DNA of 64,000 nt from Actinoplanes derwentensis (GTDB lineage Bacteria; Actinomycetota; Actinomycetes; Mycobacteriales; Micromonosporaceae). Position 1 is the stretch's first letter, and the number at the start of each line of letters is the position of its first letter. This document shows positions 9,286 to 19,970 of the stretch, piece after piece. A program made the position numbers and the translations under genes. Location: the NCBI RefSeq assembly GCF_900104725.1, contig NZ_LT629758.1, forward strand, positions 310,001 through 374,000, written 5' to 3'. A model generated the notes under the pieces. It searched no databases, was not told the DNA's origin, and saw only the letters and a program-made list of their open reading frames with translations.

Positions 9286-9353
9286 AGAGCTGTCGTGCAG
9301 AGCTGTCGTGCAGAGCTGTCGGGCAGGGAGCTGTGGGGCGGGAGCTGTCGGGC
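9286..9353. repeat. 13-15 bp tandem repeats (AGAGCTGTCGTGC type)
   Basis: AGAGCTGTCGTGC occurs at 9286 and 9299, then variants ending GGGC at 9312, 9325 and 9340. The array occupies the 280-bp space between the divergent DUF1905 and pterin dehydratase-VOC genes. The rest of that space shows no convincing gene. Confidence 0.6.
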
Positions 9354-9457
9354 GCAGGATGCCATGCGTCTCGGCGCGCGGGGTGTAAGCGCCGTCCGAC
9401 GTGGACCAATCGATGTCGTCAACATCGGGTCAACTCAGGCGGTGTAACCATGGAGGC

Positions 9458-10180
9458 ATGACGAAGCTGACTGCGCGGGAGATCGCGGCACGGGCGCCTC
9501 AGGGCTGGGTTCTGTTGCCGGGAGTGTTGCGGGCTCGGCTGCGGACCGGGAGCTTCGCGGTGGGGCTGGAACTGGTCAACGCGATCGGGGCGGCGGCTGA
9601 GAAGGCTGATCATCATCCGGATCTGGATCTGCGGTTCACGCATCTGGACGTAACGTTGAGCAGTCACGACGTGGGCCGGGTGACGGGGCGTGACCTGCGG
9701 ATGGCGGCTACGGTCAGCGAGTTGGCAGCGGGGGCGGGAGTGCCACTGGAGGCGGCTGGGGTCGTACGTCTGGAGCTGGCTCTTGATTCTCCGGCGAGAG
9801 CGACGGTGTTGCCGTTCTGGCGGGCGGTGCTGGGGATGGCGGTGCATTCCGACGAGTTCGGTGAGGATCTGCGGGACCCGTCCGGCGTGCTTCCGGCGGT
9901 GTGGTTTCAGGAGTCCGGTCTTGAGGGGTCGTGCCAGCGGTGGCATCCGGACCTGTGGGTCGATCCGTCCGAGGTGCCGGGGCGGATCGAGGCCGCGGTG
10001 GCAGCCGGCGGCACGCTGGTCAGTGACGCGGAGGCGCCGGCGTTCTGGGTGCTCGCCGACCCGGAGGGCAACCGGATGTGCCTGTGCACCTGGCAGCATC
10101 GCGAGGGCGAGGGGCCGGGGCAGGACAAGAACGGCGAGGGGCCGGGGCAGGACAAAAGCGGCGAGGAGCCAGGGGAGTAA
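9458..10180 (+). CDS. Pterin-4a-carbinolamine dehydratase domain fused to a VOC domain
   Basis: 240 residues in two parts. Residues 1-95 match pterin-4a-carbinolamine dehydratase, the enzyme that dehydrates the oxidised pterin cofactor, with the signature EKADHHPDLDLRF, then HLDVTLSSHDVGRVTGRDL. Residues 100-215 look like a glyoxalase/VOC fold (FWRAVLGMAV, then LADPEGNRMCLCTW). The last 25 residues are a repeat of EGPGQDK units encoded by a 27-bp direct repeat. Such fusions occur in Actinobacteria, but what the VOC half does is not known; the pterin part may act as a dehydratase or as a ligand-binding scaffold. The ATG at 9458 begins the domain; the GGAGG sits only one base upstream, so the start is not certain. 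Confidence 0.82.
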   Translation: MTKLTAREIAARAPQGWVLLPGVLRARLRTGSFAVGLELVNAIGAAAEKADHHPDLDLRFTHLDVTLSSHDVGRVTGRDLRMAATVSELAAGAGVPLEAAGVVRLELALDSPARATVLPFWRAVLGMAVHSDEFGEDLRDPSGVLPAVWFQESGLEGSCQRWHPDLWVDPSEVPGRIEAAVAAGGTLVSDAEAPAFWVLADPEGNRMCLCTWQHREGEGPGQDKNGEGPGQDKSGEEPGE

Positions 10181-10260
10181 AGGCGCCACGGGGAGACAAG
10201 GCGGCGATGCGCGGCGTGAGGCGGCGATGCGCGGCGATAGGCGGCGTGAGGTGGGCAAGG

Positions 10261-10295
10261 GCTGAGCGGGGTGGACCGAGACCACCCCGCTCAGC
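10261..10295. terminator. Bidirectional terminator
   Basis: A perfect 14-bp stem (GCTGAGCGGGGTGG with its complement) and 7-base loop lie between the convergent VOC-fusion gene and aceB. No long U-tract follows, as is common in high-GC genomes. It could end both transcripts. Confidence 0.75.
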
Positions 10296-10306
10296 CTCGC
10301 CGCCGA

Positions 10307-11929
10307 TCAGGCCGCGATCGGGGCCTGATCGGTGACCGGAGCCGGCGCCCCGCCGGACAGGTGCCGTAGGTAGGCCGGCAGGGTCAGGAACTCGGGGCAG
10401 GTCCGCTCGGTGAGCAGGACCGTCAACAGCGTCCGGGCCTGGCCGAAGCAGCGTGCCCCTTCCTCGTCCAGGGCGCCGGTCTCGCTGAGCACGTCGAGTT
10501 CCTCGCGCAGCATCCGGCCGACGAGGGCCGCCGTCACCGGCACGCCGTAGTCGGTGGGGGTGCCGGTGGAGATCCACTGCCAGAGTTGGGCCCGGCAGAT
10601 CTCGGCGGTCGCCGCGTCCTCCATCAGGCCGCCGAGTGCGACGGCGCCCCGGCCGCCGATCCAGGCGGCGATGTAACGCAGTGCCACGCTGGCGTTGGTG
10701 CGCAGCGCGACCTCGGTGACGGTGACGTCGGTGGACCGCACTTGCAGCAGGTCGGCGGCGGTGACTCGCACGTCGTCGCGTTTGCGCACGATCTGGTGCG
10801 GTTCGGCGCCGAGCCACTGGTCGAACACCTCACGGCAGGTTTCGACCAGGCCGGGGTGTGCGACCCAGGAGCCGTCGAAGCCGTCGCCGACTTCGCGCCG
10901 TTTGTCCTGGCGGACCTGGTTGAGGGCGCGTTTGGCGGCGACCGGGTCGCGGCTGGGCACGACCGCGGCCATACCGCCGATCGCGTGGGCGCCGCGCCGA
11001 TGGCAGGTGCGGACCAGTAGTTCGGTGTAGGCGCGCATGAACGGGGTGGTCATGGTGACCTGGGAGCGTTCGGGCAGGACCACGTCCGGACGGTTCTTGA
11101 TCATGCTGAACAGGTAGTCCCAGCGGCCCGCGTTCAGGCCGGCCGAGTGTTCGCGCAGTTCGTAGAGGATCTCCTCCATCTCGAACGCCGCGTTGATCGT
11201 CTCGATCAGGACGGTGGCCCGGATCGTGCCGCGGGGGATGCCGAGGTATTCCTGGGCGAAGACGAAGACGTCGTTCCAGAGGCGGGCCTCCAGGTGCGAC
11301 TCCAGTTTCGGCAGGTAGAAGTAGGGGCCGCTGCCCCGGTCGATCTGCCGCTGCCCGCAGTGGAACAGGTAGAGACCGAAATCGAACAGCGACGCCGACA
11401 CCGCCCGCCCGCCGATGCGCAGGTGGCTTTCGGGCAGGTGCCAGCCGCGCGGCCGGATCATGATCGTGGGAAGTTCGCCCGATATGCGATAAGTCCGATC
11501 TGCGCTGGCGAATTCCAGCGTCCCGTCCAGCGCGTCGCGCAGGTTGAGCTGCCCGAGGACGACGTTCTCCCAGGTGGGTGAGGTGGCGTCCTCGAAGTCA
11601 GCCATCCAGACGCGTGCACCCGAGTTGAGGGCGTTGATGGTCATCTTGCGTTCCGGCGGGCCGGTGATCTCGACCCGCCGGTCGCTGAGCCCCGGCGCAA
11701 GAGGGGCCACCCGCCAGGACGGATCGTCCCGGATGTGCGCGGTGCCGGTGAGGAAGTCCAGATCGGTGGTGCGGGTGGTCCGGCGGCGGCGACGGCGTTC
11801 CAGCAACTGGACCCGGCGGGCGCCGAACTCACGGTCGAGGGCCGCGATGAACGCGACGGCCTCGGGCGTCAGGATCTCGGCGTGACGGCCGGCGGTCGTA
11901 CCGGTGATGGTGATCTCTTCAGCGCCCAT
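10307..11929 (-). CDS. aceB: Malate synthase (glyoxylate shunt)
   Basis: 540 residues of the malate synthase A type, condensing glyoxylate with acetyl-CoA to malate. Family stretches are clear: the [11 protein letters not shown] block after NALNSGA (about 95-120), RPRGWHLPE (about 160) holding the catalytic Arg, and the [14 protein letters not shown] block (about 325). Length agrees with the family. It sits 13 bp downstream of aceA on the same strand, so the two genes of the glyoxylate bypass form an operon used on acetate or fatty acids. A RamB-like regulator gene is divergent from that operon. Confidence 0.95.
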   Translation of the reverse strand: MGAEEITITGTTAGRHAEILTPEAVAFIAALDREFGARRVQLLERRRRRRTTRTTDLDFLTGTAHIRDDPSWRVAPLAPGLSDRRVEITGPPERKMTINALNSGARVWMADFEDATSPTWENVVLGQLNLRDALDGTLEFASADRTYRISGELPTIMIRPRGWHLPESHLRIGGRAVSASLFDFGLYLFHCGQRQIDRGSGPYFYLPKLESHLEARLWNDVFVFAQEYLGIPRGTIRATVLIETINAAFEMEEILYELREHSAGLNAGRWDYLFSMIKNRPDVVLPERSQVTMTTPFMRAYTELLVRTCHRRGAHAIGGMAAVVPSRDPVAAKRALNQVRQDKRREVGDGFDGSWVAHPGLVETCREVFDQWLGAEPHQIVRKRDDVRVTAADLLQVRSTDVTVTEVALRTNASVALRYIAAWIGGRGAVALGGLMEDAATAEICRAQLWQWISTGTPTDYGVPVTAALVGRMLREELDVLSETGALDEEGARCFGQARTLLTVLLTERTCPEFLTLPAYLRHLSGGAPAPVTDQAPIAA

Positions 11930-11942
11930 GTCCGTCCCCTTC

Positions 11943-13223
<1,281 letters not shown>

Positions 13224-13286
13224 CAGAAATTTCCCTTCCCTTGCGTCAGGACCCCACTCTCACGCCTTTCAATGGAGGAGATGAAG

Positions 13287-13297
13287 GTTTTCGAAAC
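13287..13297. promoter_or_regulatory. Candidate operator between aceA and the RamB-like gene
   Basis: GTTTTCGAAAC (core palindrome TTTCGAAA) is followed by an A-rich run (GAAAGAAACG) in otherwise GC-rich DNA, midway between the divergent starts. RamB of Corynebacterium binds A/T-rich sites in front of aceA and its own gene, so this is the best candidate; the assignment is inference. Confidence 0.4.
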
Positions 13298-13323
13298 GAA
13301 AGAAACGCAGAATTTCTGGTACG

Positions 13324-14781
13324 TTGAAACTCGTGAGCGCTTCCGAAACAGAGCCGTCCGTCGATCTGGTAACTCTCGGGCAACGGCTGCGTCATCTCCG
13401 CAAAACGCGTGGAATGACCCTGGAGCAGCTCAGTGCCGCCGTCGGCCGGGCCCCGTCCCAGCTGTCGCTGATCGAGAACGGCAAGCGCGAGCCCAAACTG
13501 TCGGTGCTCCAGTCGATCGCGAGCGCGCTGGGCGTACCCATGCAGGATCTGCTCCGCCCGGAAGCGCCGAGCCGCCGCGCCGGCCTGGAGATCGAACTCG
13601 CCCGCGCCCAGCAGAGCCCCGGCTACGCCGCGCTCGGACTCCCCGCCGTCAAAACCGGGCGGCGGCTGCCCGCCGACGCCCTGGAATCACTGATCGGCCT
13701 GCACCGCGAACTCGGCCGGGTGCTCACCGAGCAGAGCGCCACCCCCGAGGTGGCCCGGCGCGCCAACGCGCAACTGCGCGCCGACATGCGGCAGCGCGAC
13801 AACTACTTCGCCGAGATCGAGGCGGCGGCGGCAGAAGTTCTTCGGTCGGTACGGCACGCCACCGGCCCGCTGTCGCAGCGCGGGATCCTCGACATCGCCG
13901 CCCAGATCGGGTTCAGCCTGCACTACGTCAACGACCTGCCGGCGTCCACCCGATCGGTCACCGACCTGAAGAACCGGCGCATCTACCTGCCCCAGGTGGC
14001 CAGCGGGAAAGGCCACGACCCGCGGGCCGTGGTGCTGCAGACCCTCGGGCACTTCGTGCTCGGGCACGCCGACCCGGCCGGTTACGGCGACTTCCTGCGA
14101 CAGCGGGTCGAGGTCAACTATTTCGCGGCGGCGCTGCTGATGCCGGAGAAGTTCGCCGTCGACTTCCTCGCCGCCGCGAAAGCCGACCGGGCGCTGGCCA
14201 TCGACGACTTCCGGGACGCGTTCGGGGTCTCCTACGAGACGGCGGCCCACCGGTTCACCAACCTGGCCACCCACCACTTCGGCATTCCGGTGCACTTCGC
14301 GCGGGTGCACGAGACCGGGATCGTCTACAAGGCGTACGAGAACGACAACGTGCGCTTCCCGTCCGATGTGACCGGCGCGATCGAGGGCCAGCCGGTGTGC
14401 CGCAAATGGGCGTCCCGGACGGTGTTCGAGGCCGAGGACCCGTATTCGTCGTTCTACCAGTTCACCGACACCACCGCCGGTACGTACTGGTGCACCGTGC
14501 ACGTCGAGTCGACCCGGGCGGGGGAGTTCTCGGTGACCGTCGGAACACCGTACGAGCATGCCCGCTGGTTCCGTGGCGGCGACGTGTCCGGGCGTACCGT
14601 CTCGAACTGCCCCGACCCGGACTGTTGCCGCCGCCCACCCGCCCACCTGGTGGACCGCTGGTCCGGAAACGCCTGGCCCAGCGCCCGCGTCCACTCGCAC
14701 CTGCTGGCCGCCCTGCCGCCGGGCACCTTCCCGGGCGTCGACAACCGTGACGTCTACGACTTCCTGGACCGGCGGGCCTAG
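13324..14781 (+). CDS. RamB-like XRE regulator with ImmA/IrrE-type and short-chain acyl-CoA regulator domains
   Basis: 485 residues. An N-terminal XRE helix-turn-helix (LGQRLRHLRKTRGMTLEQLSAAVG, split in the reading: about residues 18-75) with SQLSLIENGKREPK is followed by a region of the ImmA/IrrE type and a C-terminal Cys-containing domain (GRTVSNCPDPDCC) shared by RamB and related short-chain fatty acyl regulators. RamB represses acetate and glyoxylate-cycle genes in Corynebacterium. Position divergent from aceA supports the same role here. The zinc-protease motif HExxH of IrrE is not present (TLGHFVLGHADP stands there). TTG at 13324 or GTG at 13333 could be the start. Confidence 0.88.
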   Translation: MKLVSASETEPSVDLVTLGQRLRHLRKTRGMTLEQLSAAVGRAPSQLSLIENGKREPKLSVLQSIASALGVPMQDLLRPEAPSRRAGLEIELARAQQSPGYAALGLPAVKTGRRLPADALESLIGLHRELGRVLTEQSATPEVARRANAQLRADMRQRDNYFAEIEAAAAEVLRSVRHATGPLSQRGILDIAAQIGFSLHYVNDLPASTRSVTDLKNRRIYLPQVASGKGHDPRAVVLQTLGHFVLGHADPAGYGDFLRQRVEVNYFAAALLMPEKFAVDFLAAAKADRALAIDDFRDAFGVSYETAAHRFTNLATHHFGIPVHFARVHETGIVYKAYENDNVRFPSDVTGAIEGQPVCRKWASRTVFEAEDPYSSFYQFTDTTAGTYWCTVHVESTRAGEFSVTVGTPYEHARWFRGGDVSGRTVSNCPDPDCCRRPPAHLVDRWSGNAWPSARVHSHLLAALPPGTFPGVDNRDVYDFLDRRA

Positions 14782-14802
14782 AAGACCGGTACGCCTGGAG
14801 GG

Positions 14803-14838
14803 CCGCCCGAGTCTGAGAGTTCTCCCAGAGTCGGGCGG
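14803..14838. terminator. Hairpin after the RamB-like gene
   Basis: Arms of 13 bp (14803-14815 and 14826-14838) pair with one mismatch around a 10-base loop, 21 bases after the stop. It probably ends the regulator transcript before the two-component operon. No U-tract. Confidence 0.5.
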
Positions 14839-14869
14839 AGATGTCGTAGGTGGACGATAGCTTCGTCGC

Positions 14870-15531
<662 letters not shown>

Positions 15532-15535
<4 letters not shown>

Positions 15536-17286
15536 GTGACCCGGGCATGGCGGCGGTGCACCGCCCGATCCTGGGATCGTTGCGGGTCCGGCTGCTCGGG
15601 ATCACCCTGGTGCTGCTCACCGCCGGGCTGGTGACCAGCGGCGTGCTGGTGGCCGGGGTGCTCCGGCAGCATCTCGTCGACCGGGTGGACCGGCAGGTGT
15701 CCGCGCTGGCACAACTCATGGCCCGGCTCGACCCCACGCTGGTCCGGGCCTTGGACCAGACCGGGCGGGCCCGGCTCCTCGCCGGCCTCGACCTGGTCGG
15801 CGACATCGACGTGGTCTACCTCGACGACTCCGGCCGGGTCGTGCACCACACCGGCACCGTCACCGGCGGCGATTCGCCCCAGCCCCCACCACCGCCAGCG
15901 GTCCTCGCTGGCGCCCCGCCCACCGTCCTCGCCGGTGCCCCGCCTACCGCTCTCGCCGGTGCCCCGCCCGCCGTCTTCCCCGACGGCCCGCCCGTCGGGG
16001 AAGGAGGAGGACCGCACGCTGTGGAGGGAGGCGAGGGCTCGCACTGGCGGCGGGTGGTCGTCGCGCGGGACGACGGTGTGGTCGCGGTGTCCGCGTCCCT
16101 CGCCGCCGTCGACGCCATCATGACCCGGTTGCGACTGACCGGGCTGATCGCAGGTGTGGTTTTGATCCTCGTGCTAGGAGTGACCGGGTGGTTGGCGATC
16201 CGGGCGGCGTTCCGGCCGCTGCGGGCCATCGAGGAGACCGCCGCCGGGATCGCGGGCGGTGATCTGAGCCGGCGCATCCCCACCCTGGCCGCCGCCGGGT
16301 CGGAGACCGAACGCCTCACCACCGTGCTCAACGGCATGCTCGACCGGATCGAGGAGGGCGTCACGGCACGGGCCGAATCCGAGGCGCGGATGCGGCGGTT
16401 CGCCGCGGACGTCAGCCACGAGCTACGCACTCCACTGTTCGGTATCGCCGGCTCCGCCGAGTTGTATCTGATGAGCCGCGACACCGAACCGGACCAGGAC
16501 GGTCGCAGGGCGGAGGCGGACCAGGGCGGCCGCACGGCGGAGGCGGACCAGAGCGGCCGCATGGCAGAGGTGGACCAGGGTGGTCGCATGGCAGAGGTGG
16601 ACCGGGACGGCCGCATGGCGGAGGTGGACCGGGCCATGCGGCGGATCGACACCGAGGCCCGCCGGCTCACCAGCCTGGTCGAAGACCTGCTGCTCCTGGC
16701 GCGCCTCGACGAGGCGCGGGCCGGTGCCACCGGAGGCTCGCCGGGCCGGGCGCCGATGGACCTGCGTACTCTCGCGGTGGACGCCGTCGACGATCTGCAC
16801 GCCCTCGACCCGGAACGCCCGGTGAGCGTCACCGGTCTGTCCGGTACGGGCCCGCCCGAGGCCGCCCCGGTCCTGGGTGACGAGGCCCGGCTGCGGCAGA
16901 TCGTCACCAACCTGGCCGGTAACGTGCACGCGCACACCCCGCCGGGGTCACCGGTCCGGATCCGGACCGGCCGGGACGGTGCCGACGCTGTCCTGGAGTT
17001 CGCCGACAGCGGTCCCGGAATCCCGCCCGGGGAGTCCGAACTGGTCTTCGAACGTTTCCACCGCGGCGACACCGCCCGTTCCCGGCCGGGTGGGGCGGGC
17101 CTCGGCCTGGCCATCGTCCGTTCGCTGGTCACCGCTCACGGTGGGGTCGTGCGGGCGCTGAGCACACCCGGCGGCGGGGCGACCTTCCACCTGCGGATCC
17201 CGGTCCGGGAGAACACACCGGAATGCTGCGGATGTGCCCAGGTGGGCCCGGCAGGCTGCCCGGCATGCTCGAACTTCGTGGACTGA
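15532..17286 (+). CDS. Sensor histidine kinase with two tandem-repeat insertions
   Basis: 584 residues. Membrane helix 1 (about 15-42), an extracytoplasmic region, helix 2 (about 200-225), HAMP, then a DHp domain with DVSHELRTP (His near residue 296), and an ATPase domain with N-box TNLAGNVHAHTP, DSGPGIP and GGAGLGLAIV. Two oddities: the sensor region holds three VLAGAPPT repeats, and five 9-residue repeats (DQxGRMAEV) are inserted in the DHp hairpin just after the His helix (residues 321-365). The insertion keeps the frame and is strongly charged, so it may lengthen or loop the hairpin. Overlaps the regulator upstream and the ABC ATPase downstream by 22 bases. Confidence 0.93.
15901..15972 (+). 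repeat. Three 24-bp tandem repeats in the kinase sensor region
   Basis: Three exact-length 24-bp units (15901, 15925, 15949) encode VLAGAPPT-type octapeptides, preceded by a Pro run. The region lies outside the membrane and would be an extended Pro/Ala linker. Confidence 0.85.
16492..16626 (+). repeat. Five 27-bp tandem repeats in the kinase DHp domain
   Basis: Five 27-bp units start at 16492, 16519, 16546, 16573 and 16600. They encode D-Q/R-x-G-R-x-A-E-A/V nonapeptides. The last two differ least; the first differs most, as expected for a growing array. Copy number would be expected to vary between strains. Confidence 0.9.
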
Positions 17287-18161
17287 CGAAACGATACGGA
17301 CCGATGACCGCCGTCGACGCTCTCACCGTCGAGTTCCGGCCGGGAGCGGTCACCGGCTTTCTCGGGCCCAACGGGGCCGGTAAGACCACCACGATGCTGA
17401 TGGTGCTCGGGCTGCTCCGGCCGACCGCCGGGACGGCGCGGGTCGGTGGCCGCCCTTACCACGACCTCGCGGAGCCGATGCGGGAGGTCGGGGCGATGCT
17501 GGACGCGCACGCCGTACACCCGGGAAGGTCTGGCCGGGCTCATCTGCGTGCCCTCGCCGCGGGCAACCGGCTGCCGCGCGCCCGTGTCGACGAGGTCTTG
17601 GACCGGGTGGGGTTGAGCGCGGTGGCCGGGCGCCCGGCCGGGGTGTATTCGCTCGGCATGCGACAGCGGCTCGGTCTGGCCGCCGCTCTGCTCGGCGATC
17701 CGGCCGTGCTGCTGCTGGACGAGCCGGTGAACGGTCTCGATCCGGCCGGGATCGCCTGGTTGCGGACCCTGCTGCGGGATCTCGCGGGGGAGGGCCGCAC
17801 GGTCGTGCTGTCCAGTCATCTGATGTCCGAGATGGAACTCACCGCCGACCGGCTGGTCGTCATCGGTCACGGTCGGCTCGTCGCCGACACCACTCTGGCC
17901 GCCTTCCTGGACCGGGCCGCGCCCGCGGCGCTGCTGGTCCGGGCCGCCGGTGATCCGGTTTTCGATGCGGCGCTGCGTGCCGCCGGTGGGGCGGTCCGTG
18001 ACCTTCCGGAGGGCGGGTGGCTGGTGTCCGGGCTCGCCGCGTACGAGGTGGGCCGCCTCGCTCTCGCCCACGGCACCGTGCTGACCGAGCTGACCTCCCG
18101 CCGGGATTCGCTGGAGGACGTCTTCATGTCCGTCACGTCGTTCGCCGGAGACCTCCGATGA
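17265..18161 (+). CDS. ABC transporter ATP-binding protein
   Basis: 298 residues from ATG 17265, chosen because the domain starts there (MLELRGLTKRYG); an upstream ATG at 17223 would add 14 residues without domain content. Walker A GPNGAGKTT, signature SLGMRQRLGLA, Walker B VLLLDEPVNGLDP and the switch His (SSHLMSE) are intact. The C-terminal third resembles the extension of BcrA/NatA-type exporters. It pairs with the permease gene that overlaps its stop by four bases (ATGA), and with the two-component genes before it. Such sets often export antimicrobials or lipids. Confidence 0.94.
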   Translation: MLELRGLTKRYGPMTAVDALTVEFRPGAVTGFLGPNGAGKTTTMLMVLGLLRPTAGTARVGGRPYHDLAEPMREVGAMLDAHAVHPGRSGRAHLRALAAGNRLPRARVDEVLDRVGLSAVAGRPAGVYSLGMRQRLGLAAALLGDPAVLLLDEPVNGLDPAGIAWLRTLLRDLAGEGRTVVLSSHLMSEMELTADRLVVIGHGRLVADTTLAAFLDRAAPAALLVRAAGDPVFDAALRAAGGAVRDLPEGGWLVSGLAAYEVGRLALAHGTVLTELTSRRDSLEDVFMSVTSFAGDLR

Positions 18162-18943
18162 CCGCCACCGCCCGCCTCGGGTGGATCTCATCGGTCGCCG
18201 CTGTCCGGTCCGAGGGGGTCAGGTTCTGGTCGCTGCGGGCTCCGGCGGTGCTTGTGGTCGCCGTGGTCGTGGTGACCGGCGCGTTCGCCGCGTTGATGGC
18301 GTTCGCTCAGGCCCGCCAGTGGGACGGCGGGGCTTTCGACCCGGCCCGGGTGAGCCTGGCCGGGATCATGATGACGCAGATCGCGGCGGGTGCCCTCGGG
18401 GTCCTGGCGTTCACCACCGAAACCGCCTCCGGGACGATCCGCTCCACGCTGGCCGCGATCCCGCGCCGGAGCCGGGTCCTGACCGCGAAGATCGTCACGG
18501 TGGGCCTCGCCGCCATGGCGGCCGGAATCGTTGCCGCCTTCACCGCTTTCCTCATCGCGCGCCCGGTGCTTCGCACCCAGGGTGCCCCGGTTGCGGCACT
18601 GACCGATCCCGGTGTCTTCCGGGCCGTTCTCGGTGCCGCGTTCTACCTGACCGCGGCCGCTCTGGTGGGTTTGGCGCTCGGCGTGCTCACCGGTTCCACG
18701 GCGGCCTCCTTGTCGATCATGACCGGTGTCCTGTTGATCGTCCCGATCTTCATCCCGACCCTGCCGGCCGGGCTCGCCCGGTGGGCGATGAAGTACTGGC
18801 CGTCCACCGCCGGCCTCCGGGTCACCGCTACGGCCCACGATCCCGCGCTGCTGGCGCCCTGGGCCGGGTTCGCGGTCCTGGCGGCCACCACGGCCACCCT
18901 GCTGGCGGTGGCCTTTCTGGCCCTGCATCGTCGGGACGTGTGA
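18158..18943 (+). CDS. ABC-2-type permease
   Basis: 261 residues from ATG 18158 (ATGA overlap with the ATPase stop). About six hydrophobic helices, including VLVVAVVVVTGAFAALMAF, IAAGALGVLAFTTE and AALVGLALGVLTG. The TASGTIRSTLAA loop after helix 2 is typical of ABC-2 export permeases of the bacitracin-resistance type. It should form a dimer with the preceding ATPase. The substrate is unknown. Confidence 0.9.
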   Translation: MTATARLGWISSVAAVRSEGVRFWSLRAPAVLVVAVVVVTGAFAALMAFAQARQWDGGAFDPARVSLAGIMMTQIAAGALGVLAFTTETASGTIRSTLAAIPRRSRVLTAKIVTVGLAAMAAGIVAAFTAFLIARPVLRTQGAPVAALTDPGVFRAVLGAAFYLTAAALVGLALGVLTGSTAASLSIMTGVLLIVPIFIPTLPAGLARWAMKYWPSTAGLRVTATAHDPALLAPWAGFAVLAATTATLLAVAFLALHRRDV

Positions 18944-18948
18944 CACCG

Positions 18949-19455
18949 TCAACCGGTGGCGAAACCGGCCAGTCGCTGCCGGGCCGCGGTCTCGAACGGC
19001 TGGACGCCCGCGGTCAGCCGGGTCACCAGTTCGTCGGTGGTGGCCCGGGCCTGCTCGATCACCTCCGGCGGGTAGCCGTAGAGCACCTGGTGGTCGGCGA
19101 ACTCGTCCTCGTCGAGCACCCGCACCTCGCCGTCCCACAGCCGGATCACGTCCAGGTCGAGGTCCACGGCGTGGATCGCCTCGTCGTCGACCCGCGGCCG
19201 GGTGGTGACGTCGATGTAGACGGCGATCGGGGTGTCCGCCCCGGCCGCGTTGAACCAGGCGATCCAGGAGCCGGTGGCCGGCACCAGCGTGACGAAGTCG
19301 TGCGGCTGTACGACCGGTGGATCCTCACCACGGCGCATCACGGTTCCGCTGCGCCCGCCGAACCACTGGCCGTGCTCGTCCTCGCCGAGGCGCTCCAGCC
19401 GGTAGACCCAGTGCCGGCGCCCGCCCCACTTGGTGAACCGCATCTCCACGTTCAT
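18949..19455 (-). CDS. DUF402 family protein
   Basis: 168 residues. The family pattern is visible: W-rich N-terminus, PPVVQPHDFV, VPATGSWIAWFN, AVYIDVTTRP and a DLDLDVI run with paired Asp residues that bind metal in characterised relatives. Known DUF402 proteins include nucleoside di- and triphosphatases and the FomD hydrolase. The enzyme could act on a nucleotide, but the substrate is unknown. It overlaps the RidA-like gene by four bases (ATGA), so the two are co-translated. Confidence 0.85.
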   Translation of the reverse strand: MNVEMRFTKWGGRRHWVYRLERLGEDEHGQWFGGRSGTVMRRGEDPPVVQPHDFVTLVPATGSWIAWFNAAGADTPIAVYIDVTTRPRVDDEAIHAVDLDLDVIRLWDGEVRVLDEDEFADHQVLYGYPPEVIEQARATTDELVTRLTAGVQPFETAARQRLAGFATG

Positions 19456-19838
19456 GAGGCGATGGCGGCGACGGCCTCGATCTCGATCAGCAGGTCTGGC
19501 CGGAACAGCCCGGCCACCTGGACCAGCGAACTGGCCGGCGGCTGCGTGACGTCGACGAACTCGTCACGGACCCGCCGCACCAGCGGCAACTCGTCGACGC
19601 CGGTGACGAAGTAGGTCAGTTTGACCACGTCGCCCCAGCCCGCCCCGGCGGACGCGAGGACCGCACCGAGGTTCTGGAAGACCAGCCGGGTCTGCTCCTC
19701 CCAGCCTTCCGGGACCTTGCCGTCGGCGTCGACGGCCACCTGACCCGAGGTGTGCACGATCCGGCTGCCCGCTCCGACGACGGCGACGTTGCTGTATCCG
19801 TTCGCGGCGGGTGTTCCAGGGAACTCGATGGTCGGCAT
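19452..19838 (-). CDS. RidA-family protein lacking the catalytic Arg
   Basis: 128 residues of the YjgF/RidA fold, with VVGAGSRIVHTSGQVAVDADG at the N-terminus (read in two parts) and LIEIEAVAAI at the C-terminus. Classical RidA hydrolyses reactive enamines using an Arg in the block before LVQVAG; here that block reads PASSLVQVAG, with Ser in place of Arg. Relatives without that Arg lack imine deaminase activity, so this is probably a Rid-like protein of another role. Upstream of and coupled to the DUF402 gene. Confidence 0.88.
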   Translation of the reverse strand: MPTIEFPGTPAANGYSNVAVVGAGSRIVHTSGQVAVDADGKVPEGWEEQTRLVFQNLGAVLASAGAGWGDVVKLTYFVTGVDELPLVRRVRDEFVDVTQPPASSLVQVAGLFRPDLLIEIEAVAAIAS

Positions 19839-19897
19839 TCGTCCACCTTAGAGATCGGCCCTACGGCGGCAACCCGGTTTCCGGTCCCTGAAAATTA

Positions 19898-19917
19898 TTA
19901 ACAATGTTTACTGTTAA
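19898..19917. promoter_or_regulatory. Inverted repeat in front of the LPMO gene
   Basis: TTAACA-N8-TGTTAA, a perfect 6+6 repeat in a strikingly A/T-rich stretch (about 19888-19933) 54 bases before the LPMO start. It is likely an operator for a LacI- or GntR-type regulator of polysaccharide genes. It does not resemble the DasR consensus. Confidence 0.55.
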
Positions 19918-19970
19918 GGATATTTAATTTACGTTGGTGAACACGTCCCCCACTGTTCGAGGAGCTGAGC

